64,000 nt of DNA from Lachnoclostridium edouardi (lineage in GTDB: Bacteria > Bacillota > Clostridia > Lachnospirales > Lachnospiraceae), in NCBI RefSeq assembly GCF_900240245.1, contig NZ_OESQ01000001.1, forward strand, positions 1,557,976 to 1,621,975, read 5' to 3'. Positions 1 to 9,303 of the stretch are shown here, one piece after another. The notes below the pieces were generated by a model that did not search any database, had not been told where the DNA came from, and saw only the letters and a program-made list of their open reading frames with translations. Position numbers and translations under genes: made by a program. Each line of letters starts with the position of its first letter. Position 1 is the first letter of the stretch.

Positions 1-25
1 TGACATTAGACAGGAGAATAAAATT

Positions 26-508
26 ATGGAAAAAATCACCAGCTTTACTATTAATCATTTAAAACTGCTGCCTGGAGTATATGTATCCAGAAAGGATCCG
101 GCGGGCAGCGCGGTGATCACAACCTTTGATATCCGCATGACCCGCCCTAATGAAGAGCCTGTTATGAATACAGCTGAAATGCATACTATAGAGCACCTGG
201 CTGCCACTTATTTAAGAAATCACCCTGATTTCGGGCCCAAAATTATTTATTTCGGACCTATGGGCTGCCGCACCGGATTTTATCTGCTGTTAAGCGGAGA
301 TTATGAATCTAAGGACATTATTCCTCTTCTGACCTCTATGTTCCAGTTTATCCGTGACTTTAAAGGCCAGGTTCCCGGCGCTTCTGCCAGAGACTGCGGC
401 AATTATCTGGACATGAATCTGCCTATGGCCAATTATCTGGCCGACAAATTTTTAGTGCAGGTGCTGGACCACATTGATGATTCCAGACTTTATTATCCAG
501 AAGACTAA
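26..508 (+). CDS. luxS: S-ribosylhomocysteine lyase LuxS
   Basis: LuxS cleaves S-ribosylhomocysteine to homocysteine and the autoinducer-2 precursor DPD, as part of the cytosolic activated-methyl cycle. The 160-residue protein has the usual family length. The metal-binding HTIEH motif is at residues 53-57 and the third ligand/catalytic region holds Cys124 (ARDCGNY). The start follows a GGAGAATAAAATT ribosome site. metK, another gene of the same methyl cycle, is far away in this window (43987-45180), so luxS is not clustered with its pathway here. A strong inverted repeat ends the transcript. Confidence 0.97.
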   Translation: MEKITSFTINHLKLLPGVYVSRKDPAGSAVITTFDIRMTRPNEEPVMNTAEMHTIEHLAATYLRNHPDFGPKIIYFGPMGCRTGFYLLLSGDYESKDIIPLLTSMFQFIRDFKGQVPGASARDCGNYLDMNLPMANYLADKFLVQVLDHIDDSRLYYPED

Positions 509-521
509 ACAGAAAAATATA

Positions 522-566
522 GCACAAAAAAGAAGCAGCGCCAACAGCAATGCTTCTTTTTTGTGC
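522..566. terminator. Bidirectional terminator between luxS and the coiled-coil gene
   Basis: A perfect 15-bp inverted repeat (GCACAAAAAAGAAGC at 522-536 and its complement at 552-566) lies between two convergent genes. The arms contain the A and T tracts, so it can terminate transcription from both strands. Confidence 0.85.
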
Positions 567-575
567 ATTTATTAA

Positions 576-803
576 TTAAAGGCCTATGTTTCCAATTACT
601 CGTTTTACATCTTCTACTGACATATTTTTTTCACTCATCAGCCCTAACAGCTCCTGAAGCTCTAAGTTATGCAGCTCTTTTTCACATTCCTTTTTTTCAG
701 CCTTTAGCTTTTCAAGGCCTTCCTCGTATTTGGCCATGGCTTCTGTTATTTCTTCTAACTTTTCCTGCAATTTTTCCCTGCTGGTTTTTCTTGTCCTTGC
801 CAT
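576..803 (-). CDS. Small coiled-coil protein of unknown function
   Basis: This 75-residue protein starts with a basic segment (MARTRKTSREK) followed by a charged heptad-like helix of about 45 residues rich in Glu, Lys and Leu. That composition predicts a coiled coil. I chose the ATG at 803 because AGAAGGGG lies about 12 bases upstream; a longer reading to 857 has no such site. It resembles small coiled-coil proteins often annotated as DUF4315-like, but I do not recognise it with confidence. It lies just downstream of clpB on the same strand, and the 105-bp gap shows no clear terminator, so co-transcription is possible. Confidence 0.6.
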   Translation of the reverse strand: MARTRKTSREKLQEKLEEITEAMAKYEEGLEKLKAEKKECEKELHNLELQELLGLMSEKNMSVEDVKRVIGNIGL

Positions 804-908
804 AATAACATGTCCCCTTCTCTTAATCTTCTGATTGCCTAAAATCAGGCCAACCATTTCATAATATTTTATTACGGGGAAGGGGAAGTTATTCCTGTTT
901 TTTCAGAA

Positions 909-3500
909 TTATTTTGTATAAGCTGTCAGCCCGTTTTTATCTTGATTTAAGTCTATTACAATAATATTTCCGGTGTGAACCTTATCTTCCAGAATCATTC
1001 TGGCTGCCAGTGTTTCCACATGCTTCTGCAGGTAACGTTTTAATGGACGAGCCCCGTAAACAGGATCGTAGCCCTCTTCTGCCACATATTTTCTGGCCTC
1101 GTCTGTCAGCTGAATAGACAGCTCCTTGTCTGCCAGACGTTTATTCACATCTTCAATAAGCAGATCAATAATTCCTCCAATGTTGTCTCTTGTTAAAGGC
1201 TTAAATAAAATCGTTTCGTCTAAACGGTTTAAAAATTCCGGTCTGAAATGGGCTCTTAAATCGTTCATAACCATCTGCTCTGCTTCCGGCCTGATATTTC
1301 CTCCCTCATCAATTCCGTCTAATAAATACTGGGAACCAATATTAGAGGTCATAATTAAAATTGTATTTTTAAAGTCCACGGTTTTGCCTGTGGAATCTGT
1401 AATTCGTCCGTCATCCAGAACCTGAAGAAGCACGTTAAATACATCCGGGTGGGCTTTTTCTACCTCGTCAAACAGCACTACAGAGTAAGGCTTTCTCCTG
1501 ACTGCTTCTGTCAGCTGTCCGCCTTCATCATATCCTACATATCCTGGAGGCGCTCCAATAAGCCTTGATACAGAATGCTTCTCCATGTATTCGCTCATAT
1601 CAATTCTCACCATATTAGATTCATCGTCAAATAAGGCTTCTGCCAGGGCCTTTGCCAGCTCTGTTTTACCTACGCCTGTAGGTCCTAAAAACAGGAAGGA
1701 GCCAATAGGCTTTGTAGGGTCCTTAATTCCCGCCTTAGAGCGGATAATAGCTTCTGTAACCTTTTCAACGCCCTCGTCCTGTCCGATTACCCTTTTGTGA
1801 AGCACCTGGTCCAGGTGAAGGGTTTTGCTTCTTTCACTTTCAGTCAGCTTCGCTACAGGAATATTGGTCCATCTGGAAATGATTCTGGCGATTTCATCAT
1901 CAGTAACGCTTTCATGTACCAGACTAAGATCCTGTTTCTTTACCTTTTCCTCTTCCTCCTGCAGCTCTTTCTGAAGCTGAGGCAGTTTCCCATACTGCAG
2001 CTCCGCAGCTTTATTTAAATCATACTGCTGTTTGGCATCCTGAATCTGACGGTTTAACAGCTCAATTTCTTCACGCAGTCTGGAAAGCTTATCTACAGAA
2101 GACTTTTCATTTTCCCACTGAGCCTTTTGTGAGGCAAACTTATCGTGAAGCTCCGCCAGCTCCTGCTGGAGTGCAGCCAGTCTTTCCTCGCTTAAATGGT
2201 CAGTCTCTTTTTTCAATGCAGCCTCTTCTATTTCCATCTGCATAATCTTTCTGGACAATTCATCCAGCTCAGCAGGCATAGAATCCATTTCTGTTTTTAT
2301 CAGGGCGCAGGCCTCATCTACCAGGTCAATGGCTTTATCAGGAAGGAAACGGTCTGTAATATACCTGTCTGAAAGTACTGCCGCTGACACTAAAGCTGAG
2401 TCTGTAATTTTTACTCCGTGGTAAACCTCATATCTTTCTTTTAAACCTCTGAGAATAGAAATTGTATCCTCTACTGTAGGCTCATCCACCAGCACAGGCT
2501 GAAAACGTCTTTCCAGGGCAGCGTCCTTCTCAATATATTTTCTGTATTCATCTAATGTAGTAGCGCCTATACAGTGCAGCTCTCCTCTTGCCAGCATAGG
2601 CTTTAACAAGTTGCCGGCGTCCATGGAGCCCTCTGTTTTTCCGGCCCCTACAATAGTGTGAAGCTCGTCGATAAACAGAATAATCTGGCCCTCGCTTTTC
2701 TTCACCTCTTCCAGAACGGCTTTTAAACGTTCCTCAAACTCGCCCCTGTATTTGGCGCCTGCCACTAAAGCGCCCATATCCAGGGCAAACAGCTTTCTGT
2801 TTTTCAGGCCTTCAGGCACGTCTCCTCTTACAATTCTCTGAGCCAGGCCTTCTACAACCGCCGTTTTACCTACTCCAGGCTCGCCGATAAGCACTGGGTT
2901 ATTCTTTGTCTTTCTGGAAAGAATTCTAATTACATTTCTGATTTCACTGTCTCGGCCAATGACAGGGTCCAGCTTTTGACCTCTGGCTCTCTCTACCAGA
3001 TCGCTGCCGTACTTTTCCAAGGTATCATATGTGGCCTCCGGGTTGTCGCTTACTACTCTCTGATTGCCTCTTACAGTAGATAAGGCCTGTAAAAATGTTT
3101 CCCTGGTAATGCCGTACTGGCGGAACATTTCTTTTAAGGTTTTATCAGGCTGGCGAAGCATTGACAAAAACAGATGCTCTACAGAGACGTATTCGTCTCC
3201 CATTGCCTTGGCCTCGTCTTCTGCGTTAATTAAAACCTTATTCAGATCATTGCTGACATACACCTGACCGCTGCCGCTGACCTTAGGCAGCTTGCTTACC
3301 TGCTGCTCTGCCTCATTTAAAAACAGCTCCGGGGATATATTCATTTTAGTAATAAGCTTTAAAATTAAACTATCCTCTACAGTAAGGAGACTGTACAGCA
3401 AATGCTCCTGCTCAATCTGCTGATTTCCATGCTCATACGCCAGTTTTTCACAGTTCTGGACTGCTTCTATAGATTTTTGCGTAAATTTATTAATATTCAT
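909..3500 (-). CDS. clpB: ATP-dependent disaggregase ClpB
   Basis: ClpB is a cytosolic AAA+ hexamer that extracts proteins from aggregates with the DnaK system. The 863-residue length is normal. It has the N-terminal repeat domain (about 1-145), a first AAA+ module with Walker A GEPGVGKT, the long coiled-coil middle domain (about 400-530), and a second AAA+ module with Walker A GPTGVGKT and the [21 protein letters not shown] pore region. The ATG follows GGAGGTTCGTGTT. The promoter is overlapped by a CIRCE element, so control by the HrcA repressor is likely. No CtsR-type heptad repeat was seen. Confidence 0.97.
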   Translation of the reverse strand: MNINKFTQKSIEAVQNCEKLAYEHGNQQIEQEHLLYSLLTVEDSLILKLITKMNISPELFLNEAEQQVSKLPKVSGSGQVYVSNDLNKVLINAEDEAKAMGDEYVSVEHLFLSMLRQPDKTLKEMFRQYGITRETFLQALSTVRGNQRVVSDNPEATYDTLEKYGSDLVERARGQKLDPVIGRDSEIRNVIRILSRKTKNNPVLIGEPGVGKTAVVEGLAQRIVRGDVPEGLKNRKLFALDMGALVAGAKYRGEFEERLKAVLEEVKKSEGQIILFIDELHTIVGAGKTEGSMDAGNLLKPMLARGELHCIGATTLDEYRKYIEKDAALERRFQPVLVDEPTVEDTISILRGLKERYEVYHGVKITDSALVSAAVLSDRYITDRFLPDKAIDLVDEACALIKTEMDSMPAELDELSRKIMQMEIEEAALKKETDHLSEERLAALQQELAELHDKFASQKAQWENEKSSVDKLSRLREEIELLNRQIQDAKQQYDLNKAAELQYGKLPQLQKELQEEEEKVKKQDLSLVHESVTDDEIARIISRWTNIPVAKLTESERSKTLHLDQVLHKRVIGQDEGVEKVTEAIIRSKAGIKDPTKPIGSFLFLGPTGVGKTELAKALAEALFDDESNMVRIDMSEYMEKHSVSRLIGAPPGYVGYDEGGQLTEAVRRKPYSVVLFDEVEKAHPDVFNVLLQVLDDGRITDSTGKTVDFKNTILIMTSNIGSQYLLDGIDEGGNIRPEAEQMVMNDLRAHFRPEFLNRLDETILFKPLTRDNIGGIIDLLIEDVNKRLADKELSIQLTDEARKYVAEEGYDPVYGARPLKRYLQKHVETLAARMILEDKVHTGNIIVIDLNQDKNGLTAYTK

Positions 3501-3566
3501 AACACGAACCTCCTTTCAAGTGGTACGTATAAACTATAATCTTACTTTCTGTTCTATTCGTACTAT

Positions 3567-3609
3567 AACATACCACATATTATTAGCACTGTCAAGAGGT
3601 GAGTGCTAT
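3567..3609 (-). promoter_or_regulatory. clpB promoter with CIRCE operator (HrcA site)
   Basis: On the minus strand, -35 TTGACA (3590-3595) and -10 TATGTT (3567-3572) are 17 bp apart. The inverted repeat TTAGCACTg-N9-GAGTGCTAt at 3583-3609 matches the CIRCE consensus TTAGCACTC-N9-GAGTGCTAA at 16 of 18 arm positions and covers the -35. HrcA bound here would block initiation. The match is seen directly; regulation is inferred from the known role of CIRCE. Confidence 0.9.
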
Positions 3610-3613
3610 TTTT

Positions 3614-4552
3614 TTATTTTTCTTTGGCAATCTCCAAAAATTCCTTCATAGCCCTTGTAAAATATCTGCCTTTTTTCCAATAAAATGAAATATTTCTGCA
3701 GCTGTCATCCCCGGACAGTTTATAATAAATCACTTTATTGTGAAACGGCGCCTTAGAAACCAAGGTATCGCTGATAAAGGATATTCCCATTCCCGAATAA
3801 GTAATATTATAAGAGGTCATCTGCTGATCCAGCTCAAATATGATCTCCGGCATAAAATTATGTTTCTCTAGGATGCCCATGGCGCGCTTTCTCGTATCAT
3901 TTTCAGGCTTCAGCATAATAAAGGGCTGGCCTTTAAATTCCTTTAGCGGCACTGGTTTCACCTTTGCTTCTAAAAATTCTCCGTTTCTTATACTGTCCAC
4001 TGTCAGCTGATAAGACTTTAATTTGTTATTGACCTTAAAGCTTTCAGGCACTGCCAGCACTAAATGCTCCTCCTTCAGAACGCTGCTTTCAAATATGTTT
4101 TCATCCAGCATACAGTTATCCAGCAAAAAGTCAATTTTCCCGCTGTTTAAAAGCTCTTCCAGCTCCCCGGTACTTTCCTCAATCAGCTCAATTTTCACCA
4201 AAGGAAATTTTCTGGAGAACCTGCCCATAATGGAAGGCAGCACCCAGGAGGAAAATAAACTGCTGCCTCCAAGTACCAGCTTCCCCGTCTGAAGTCCGCT
4301 CCAATCATTAACAAAATTTGTAAATTGATTTTCTATGGACATTATTTTTTCTACAGCATTTATATATTTTTCCCCGCACTCTGTCAGTTTCAGCGGCTTG
4401 CTGCTTCTGTCAAATACAGGATATCCTATCCGCTCTTCAATCCGTTTTACAGTGGCGCTTAATGAAGGCTGAGAAATAAACAGCCTTTTGGCTGCTTTAG
4501 AAAAGCTTTTCTCCTCATATACAACGTACATGTACTCCATTCCGTAGAACAT
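3614..4552 (-). CDS. LysR-family transcriptional regulator
   Basis: This is a 312-residue LysR-type regulator. The N-terminal winged HTH (about 1-60; FSKAAKRLFISQPSLSATVKRIEE) is followed by a periplasmic-binding-protein-like effector domain. The ATG follows AAGGAGG. It is transcribed divergently from aspA, 130 bp away. That intergenic stretch is AT-rich and contains a TATAA-N-TTATA dyad, which suits LysR binding. By the usual LysR rule it probably controls aspA and itself. The effector cannot be read from sequence. Confidence 0.9.
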   Translation of the reverse strand: MFYGMEYMYVVYEEKSFSKAAKRLFISQPSLSATVKRIEERIGYPVFDRSSKPLKLTECGEKYINAVEKIMSIENQFTNFVNDWSGLQTGKLVLGGSSLFSSWVLPSIMGRFSRKFPLVKIELIEESTGELEELLNSGKIDFLLDNCMLDENIFESSVLKEEHLVLAVPESFKVNNKLKSYQLTVDSIRNGEFLEAKVKPVPLKEFKGQPFIMLKPENDTRKRAMGILEKHNFMPEIIFELDQQMTSYNITYSGMGISFISDTLVSKAPFHNKVIYYKLSGDDSCRNISFYWKKGRYFTRAMKEFLEIAKEK

Positions 4553-4682
4553 TTCATCCTCCTTTTCATCTGTTAATTATAACTTTTTATTTATAGAAAT
4601 TATATTTTTTTATGTATTTGATTATATATTAATCCTTCCTTATAATAAGATCAAGAAGAAGATTTTTCTGGGAGGAGTAAAT

Positions 4683-6119
4683 ATGAAGAGGGGAAATAAG
4701 GTTGATTATCGTATAGAAAAGGATTCCATTGGAACTAAAGACGTGCCTGAGAATGTGTACTATGGAGTGCAGTCTTTGCGGGCTGCAGAGAACTTTCATA
4801 TTACAGGGCTAAACATGCATCCAGAGATTATTAACAGCCTGGCTTATATTAAAAAAGCCGCCGCCATAACTAACTGTCAAGTAGGGCTTCTGGACCGAAG
4901 AATTGCAGAAGCCATTGTACAGGCTTGTGATGAAATTCTGGCCGGCAGGTTTCACAAGGATTTTATTGTAGACCCCATTCAGGGAGGCGCCGGCACTTCC
5001 CTGAACATGAATGCCAACGAGGTTATCGCCAACCGGGCTATTGAGCTTTTAGGCGGCTCCAAGGGAGATTATTCTATTGTAAATCCTAATGATCATGTAA
5101 ATTGCGGCCAGTCTACAAATGATGTAATTCCCAGCGCAGGGAAAATGACTTCTCTCCGCCTGCTGCACAACCTGAAACAGGAATTGCTTCGCCTTCACAA
5201 GGTTTTATGCCAAAAGGCTGATGAATTTAATCATATTTTAAAAATGGGCAGAACTCAGATGCAGGACGCTGTTCCCATCCGTCTGGGGCAAGAATTTAAG
5301 GCCTATTCTGTAGCTATTATGCGGGATATTCACAGAATGGATAAGGCCATGGATGAAATGAGAACTTTAAATATGGGCGGCACTGCCGTAGGCACAGGAA
5401 TCAATGCCGACGAAACTTATTTAAGGCAGATCGTGCCCAATCTTAATGAGGTTTCTGACATGGATTTTATTCAGGCCTTTGATTTAATTGACGCCACTCA
5501 GAATCTGGACCCATTTGTCGCCGTGTCAGGGGCAATTAAGGCCTGCGCCGTCACTCTTTCTAAAATTGCCAATGATCTGCGGTTAATGTCCTCCGGCCCC
5601 AGGGCGGGGTTTAATGAAATTAATCTGCCGGCCAGACAAAACGGCTCCTCTATTATGCCTGGAAAGGTGAACCCTGTAATTCCGGAAGTGGTAAATCAGG
5701 TAGCTTTTAATATTATTGGAAATGATGTGACGATTACTATGGCCGCAGAGGCAGGGCAGCTGGAATTAAACGCCTTTGAGCCTATTATTTTTTACTGCAT
5801 GTTCCAGTCTATTGACACTTTGGCTTACGCAGTGCGCACCTTTGTGGACAACTGTGTTTCCGGGATTACTGCAAATGAAACAAGATGCAGATATTTGGTG
5901 GAAAACAGCGTGGGAATTATCACTGCTCTCTGTCCCCATGTGGGTTATCAAAAAGCTGCAGATATTGCCAAAAAGGCTTTGCAGACCGGGGAGCCTGTAA
6001 GATCCATTATTCTCCAGGAAAATCTATTGTCTCAGGAGCAGCTGGACCGTATTTTAGATCCTGTCCACATGACTGAGCCTGGAATTTCCGGAAAAGAGCT
6101 GCTGCTTAAAAACAAGTAA
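4683..6119 (+). CDS. aspA: Aspartate ammonia-lyase
   Basis: Aspartase deaminates L-aspartate to fumarate and ammonia. The 478-residue length and the superfamily signature GSSIMPGKVNPV (around residue 325) fit the fumarase/aspartase family. The N-terminal RIEKDSIGTKDVPENVYYGVQSLRA block and the TNDVIPSAGK region are typical of aspartases rather than fumarases. The ATG follows GGGAGGAGTAAAT. The divergent LysR gene is the probable regulator. The enzyme lets the cell use aspartate as nitrogen source and feed fumarate to anaerobic metabolism. Fumarase is the main alternative and is less likely. Confidence 0.93.
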   Translation: MKRGNKVDYRIEKDSIGTKDVPENVYYGVQSLRAAENFHITGLNMHPEIINSLAYIKKAAAITNCQVGLLDRRIAEAIVQACDEILAGRFHKDFIVDPIQGGAGTSLNMNANEVIANRAIELLGGSKGDYSIVNPNDHVNCGQSTNDVIPSAGKMTSLRLLHNLKQELLRLHKVLCQKADEFNHILKMGRTQMQDAVPIRLGQEFKAYSVAIMRDIHRMDKAMDEMRTLNMGGTAVGTGINADETYLRQIVPNLNEVSDMDFIQAFDLIDATQNLDPFVAVSGAIKACAVTLSKIANDLRLMSSGPRAGFNEINLPARQNGSSIMPGKVNPVIPEVVNQVAFNIIGNDVTITMAAEAGQLELNAFEPIIFYCMFQSIDTLAYAVRTFVDNCVSGITANETRCRYLVENSVGIITALCPHVGYQKAADIAKKALQTGEPVRSIILQENLLSQEQLDRILDPVHMTEPGISGKELLLKNK

Positions 6120-6133
6120 TCTGCTTCTATGAC

Positions 6134-6191
6134 TTGACAAGTCAACTATTTAGAGTTATTTTATTAAAGGCTTATATTCTTGATAAGTCAA
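6134..6191 (+). promoter_or_regulatory. marR promoter with two operator-like repeats
   Basis: Two copies of the dyad TTGA(C/T)-AA-GTCAA lie at 6134-6145 and 6180-6191. The first forms the -35 (TTGACA, 6134-6139) of a promoter with -10 TATTTT at 6157-6162 and a 17-bp spacer. The second lies between the -10 and the marR start. This is the arrangement expected for an autorepressed MarR-family gene. Confidence 0.72.
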
Positions 6192-6205
6192 TTAAGGAGG
6201 TGTTT

Positions 6206-6661
6206 ATGTCTTTTTCTATTTTAGGAAAATATATTTCTATTTTGTATCGTCAGGAACGAAAACTTTTGAATTACATTATGAGAGAATATGATCTGGGATA
6301 TTCCAGCTATAATTTTATTCTTTATATTTCTTCTCACCCTGGAAGCAGCCAAAAAGAAGTATGTCAGAATATGGTTATAGACGAGGCTTTGGCTACCCGC
6401 TCTATGAAGAAGCTGGAGCGGCAGGGGTATCTTACGCGGCGCAGAGAAGCTCTGGACGGCAGAACCTACAGTTTGTTTCTTACTCCCCAGGGACAGGAGC
6501 TGGTGCCTGTGATTCGCCGCGCCTTAGAACAGTGGTGGGAACAGCTGACAGCTCAGGCTGATTTATCTCAGGAGGAGCTGGAAATAATACTTCCCCTTCT
6601 TCGGAAAATGTCTGATTCCTCATCTCTCACTCTTATGAAAATCATTAATACTAATCATTAA
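6206..6661 (+). CDS. MarR-family transcriptional regulator
   Basis: This 151-residue winged-helix protein has the MarR DNA-binding core, with the recognition region SQKEVCQNMVIDEALATRSMKKLERQGYLTRRREALDGRTYSLFLT and flanking dimerisation helices. I placed the start at 6206 because AAGGAGGTG lies just upstream; an in-frame start at 6134 would run through the promoter. It is followed after 22 bp by a MATE exporter. The pair resembles mepRA of Staphylococcus, where MarR-type MepR represses the exporter, so this protein probably represses its own operon through the two upstream dyads and is released by a toxic ligand. Confidence 0.92.
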   Translation: MSFSILGKYISILYRQERKLLNYIMREYDLGYSSYNFILYISSHPGSSQKEVCQNMVIDEALATRSMKKLERQGYLTRRREALDGRTYSLFLTPQGQELVPVIRRALEQWWEQLTAQADLSQEELEIILPLLRKMSDSSSLTLMKIINTNH

Positions 6662-6683
6662 TTACAGAAAAGAGGATTTATCT

Positions 6684-8057
6684 ATGGAATTTACACAACC
6701 TAAAACTAACCCTTTAGGCACGGAAAAAATCAGTGTTCTGCTGATGCGTTTTGCTGTGCCCAGCATTATTGCTATGCTGGTCAGTTCTCTTTATAATATG
6801 GTTGACCAGTTTTTTATCGGCCGCAGTATAGGAATGCTGGGAAACGCAGCTACTAATGTCGCTTTCCCTCTTACCATTACCTGCACTTCCATTGCTTTGC
6901 TGTGCGGTATTGGCGGCGCGGCCAACTTTAACCTTTCTATGGGAAAAGGGGAAACAGAAAAAGCCCGTCATTTTGCCGGGTCTGCGATTTCCATGATGCT
7001 GATTATCGGTATACTGCTGTGTATTATAGTAAGAATTTTCTTAAAGCCAATGATGATTGCCTTTGGAGCAACTCCAGATTCTCTGGACTACTCCATAGTT
7101 TACACTGGCATCACTGCATTAGGCTTTCCTTTTTTAATTGTAGGCACAGGCGGGTGCAACTTAATCCGCGCCGACGGCAGTCCTAAGTTCTCCATGGTGT
7201 GTACCTTAGTGGGAGCTGTAATTAACACAATTCTGGACCCTCTTTTTATTTTTACATTTAATATGGGTATGGCCGGCGCAGCTTACGCAACAATTATTGG
7301 TCAGATTGTTTCCGGCGTTATGGTACTTTTATATATGTCCAGATTTAAAACTGTGCATATCAGACTTGCAGACTTTAAGCCTGTCCGGTCCTTCTGCCTG
7401 CCAATTATTTCTCTTGGCATGTCCCCCTGCTTTAACCAGCTGGCTATGATGATTGTGCAGATTATTATGAACAACACCTTGACCTATTATGGAGCCCAGT
7501 CTTCTTACGGTAGCGATATTCCTCTTGCATGTGCAGGTATTATCGCCAAGGTTAATATGCTGTTTTTCTCCCTTGTAATCGGTATTTCTCAGGGACTTCA
7601 GCCTATTACCAGCTACAATTACGGCGCAGGCAATTATGAGAGAGTTCAGGATTCCTACAAAAAGGCGGCAGGAGCAGGTATTGTGCTGTCAATTCTTTCC
7701 TTCCTGTGCTTCCAGCTGTTTCCAAGGCAGATTATTGGAATCTTCGGCTCAGGCAGCGATGAATACTTCCGATTTGCAGAACAGTATTTCCGCATTTTTC
7801 TGTTTTTCACGTTTGTCAATGGCCTGCAGCCTATTACTGCTAATTTCTTTACTTCTATTGGACAGGCTGGAAAAGGCGTATTTCTGTCCCTTACAAGGCA
7901 GATTATTTTCCTGCTTCCCCTGCTGATTATTTTCCCTATGATTATGGGAATTGACGGCATCATGTACTCTGCGCCTATTGCTGATTTCTTTGCCGCCGTA
8001 TTAGCAGTACTTTTTATTCGGAAGGAATTCCGCACTATGACGTTAATAAAGCGCTAA
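6684..8057 (+). CDS. MATE-family multidrug exporter (MepA-like)
   Basis: This 457-residue membrane protein has about 12 predicted helices in two homologous halves. MATE proteins export cationic drugs or metabolites in exchange for Na+ or H+. Family features include the N-terminal PSIIAMLVSSLYNMVDQFFIG block and the second-half QGLQPITSYNYGAGNYERV block, both typical of the MepA/DinF-like branch. It follows marR and has its own ribosome site (AGAGGATTTATCT). Substrates cannot be predicted from sequence; the MarR neighbour suggests induction by a toxic compound. Confidence 0.93.
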   Translation: MEFTQPKTNPLGTEKISVLLMRFAVPSIIAMLVSSLYNMVDQFFIGRSIGMLGNAATNVAFPLTITCTSIALLCGIGGAANFNLSMGKGETEKARHFAGSAISMMLIIGILLCIIVRIFLKPMMIAFGATPDSLDYSIVYTGITALGFPFLIVGTGGCNLIRADGSPKFSMVCTLVGAVINTILDPLFIFTFNMGMAGAAYATIIGQIVSGVMVLLYMSRFKTVHIRLADFKPVRSFCLPIISLGMSPCFNQLAMMIVQIIMNNTLTYYGAQSSYGSDIPLACAGIIAKVNMLFFSLVIGISQGLQPITSYNYGAGNYERVQDSYKKAAGAGIVLSILSFLCFQLFPRQIIGIFGSGSDEYFRFAEQYFRIFLFFTFVNGLQPITANFFTSIGQAGKGVFLSLTRQIIFLLPLLIIFPMIMGIDGIMYSAPIADFFAAVLAVLFIRKEFRTMTLIKR

Positions 8058-8089
8058 CCTTAAAATCCGTGGCAGCAGTTATTTACATT

Positions 8090-8893
8090 TTATGGCTGCT
8101 GTCTGTAAATAATCTGGTCGTTTTCATCTACAGCCGCGCCTATTACAAAGGTTCTGGCATCTGGAAATTCATAGCTGCATGTAATTAACGTGTAGAGAGA
8201 GTCTATGGGAGCCTCCAAAGGTAGGGCAAACGTGCACTTTTCTGTTATCTTTTTTACAAAATTGTCAAACTCTGCTTCCGACGAAAAATGAGTTTGGCGC
8301 ATCTCTGCCTTAGGCTCCCCGTAGTACGCAGAGATCACCTTTATTTTAATCTCCTTTTCAGGCGTATAAATGGTAAAAAACGGATGTTCCTGAAAATATT
8401 TCTCATCTTTATACTTTACGATTGCCTTAAACATAGAGCCGTTTTTCATGTGATGTCCGTAAAGAATATTATGCCTTCCTTCTAAAGCACTGTCACTTTC
8501 ATAATCCAGGAAAATCGCCCCTGCCGCGCTTTTATTTCCATAAAAATCTGTATGCAGATATTTTTCATTGTCTGTGGTTTGAACAATGGGGTAATCAACC
8601 GGCGTGTCCGGAATGCGAATCCAGTCCACAATATCTGAATTTTCCTGGGACAAAGCACTGAAATCTACAGGGGAAATATATTCCGGCTGAAGCTGCTCCT
8701 CTGTCTCCAGCTGCGTTTCCTCCACCGGCTGAAAAACAGAAGTAACAGCCTCCTCTGTTTCCTCACCCACTTCCACATCTTTTATCTTTTTACTTTCCCC
8801 AATAATAAATATTCCTGCTCCAATCAGAAAAAGTACTGCAAAAGCCAGGACGGCCAACGCTCTTTTTCTGCCTTTTCTATTTTTCTCATTCAT
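8090..8893 (-). CDS. srtB: Class B sortase
   Basis: This 267-residue protein has a cytoplasmic basic start, one membrane anchor (about 11-31), a linker rich in Glu and Thr (about 35-75), and a sortase domain. The catalytic residues are visible: His147 in LYGHHMKNG, Cys239 in the TLITCS motif, and Arg247 in DARTFVIGA. The helix insert before the Cys region and the TLITCS motif fit class B. Sortases link sorted proteins to peptidoglycan or build pili. No protein in this window ends with a recognisable sorting signal, so its substrate lies elsewhere. Confidence 0.92.
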   Translation of the reverse strand: MNEKNRKGRKRALAVLAFAVLFLIGAGIFIIGESKKIKDVEVGEETEEAVTSVFQPVEETQLETEEQLQPEYISPVDFSALSQENSDIVDWIRIPDTPVDYPIVQTTDNEKYLHTDFYGNKSAAGAIFLDYESDSALEGRHNILYGHHMKNGSMFKAIVKYKDEKYFQEHPFFTIYTPEKEIKIKVISAYYGEPKAEMRQTHFSSEAEFDNFVKKITEKCTFALPLEAPIDSLYTLITCSYEFPDARTFVIGAAVDENDQIIYRQQP

Positions 8894-9303
8894 AACCTTT
8901 ACCTTCTCAAATCATTTTTTGTAAACTTTAGGCAGCAAATAGTTTCGTACACTATGCTCTTTTATTATATGATCTGAAGGTAAATTGTTCAACCTATCTG
9001 GTTATTTCCTTAGACAAGATCCAGCTTCTTTCCAAAACTCTGTTCTTCTTTTAATTTTCGCTTTGTATTTTTCATTTTTCTTTTTGTTCGTTTTTTATAT
9101 TTTATGTTTATATTTTCAATCATTCTAGTTCCATTATTTATATTTTTGATTAAATCAAACAATTTTAACACCATTTTTTGTTAAAATCGAAATATTTAAT
9201 AAAATACTTTATAAGGTAATATAAATTTTCTTTAATAAAATGACTAAAGAACAATATTTTACAAATGATATCTGTATGTAAAAAATAAAAAAGGAGCACA
9301 ACT
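8894..9303. promoter_or_regulatory. Intergenic region with the sortase promoter
   Basis: This AT-rich 410-bp gap separates the divergent sortase and PTS genes. On the minus strand, -35 TTGAAC (8987-8992) and -10 TATAAT (8964-8969) are 17 bp apart and fit a sortase promoter. On the plus strand the PTS gene has the ribosome site AAAAGGAGCAC, but I found no clear CcpA cre site or antiterminator stem-loop. The rest shows nothing recognisable. Confidence 0.6.

Noticed and set aside
8090..8893. Sortase paired with the 1715-residue surface protein as its substrate
   Set aside because: The surface protein ends in an acidic tail with no sorting motif, membrane helix or basic end.
9120..9303. Antiterminator (RAT) stem-loop before the PTS gene
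   Set aside because: The region is AT-rich but no stable stem followed by a T run was found.
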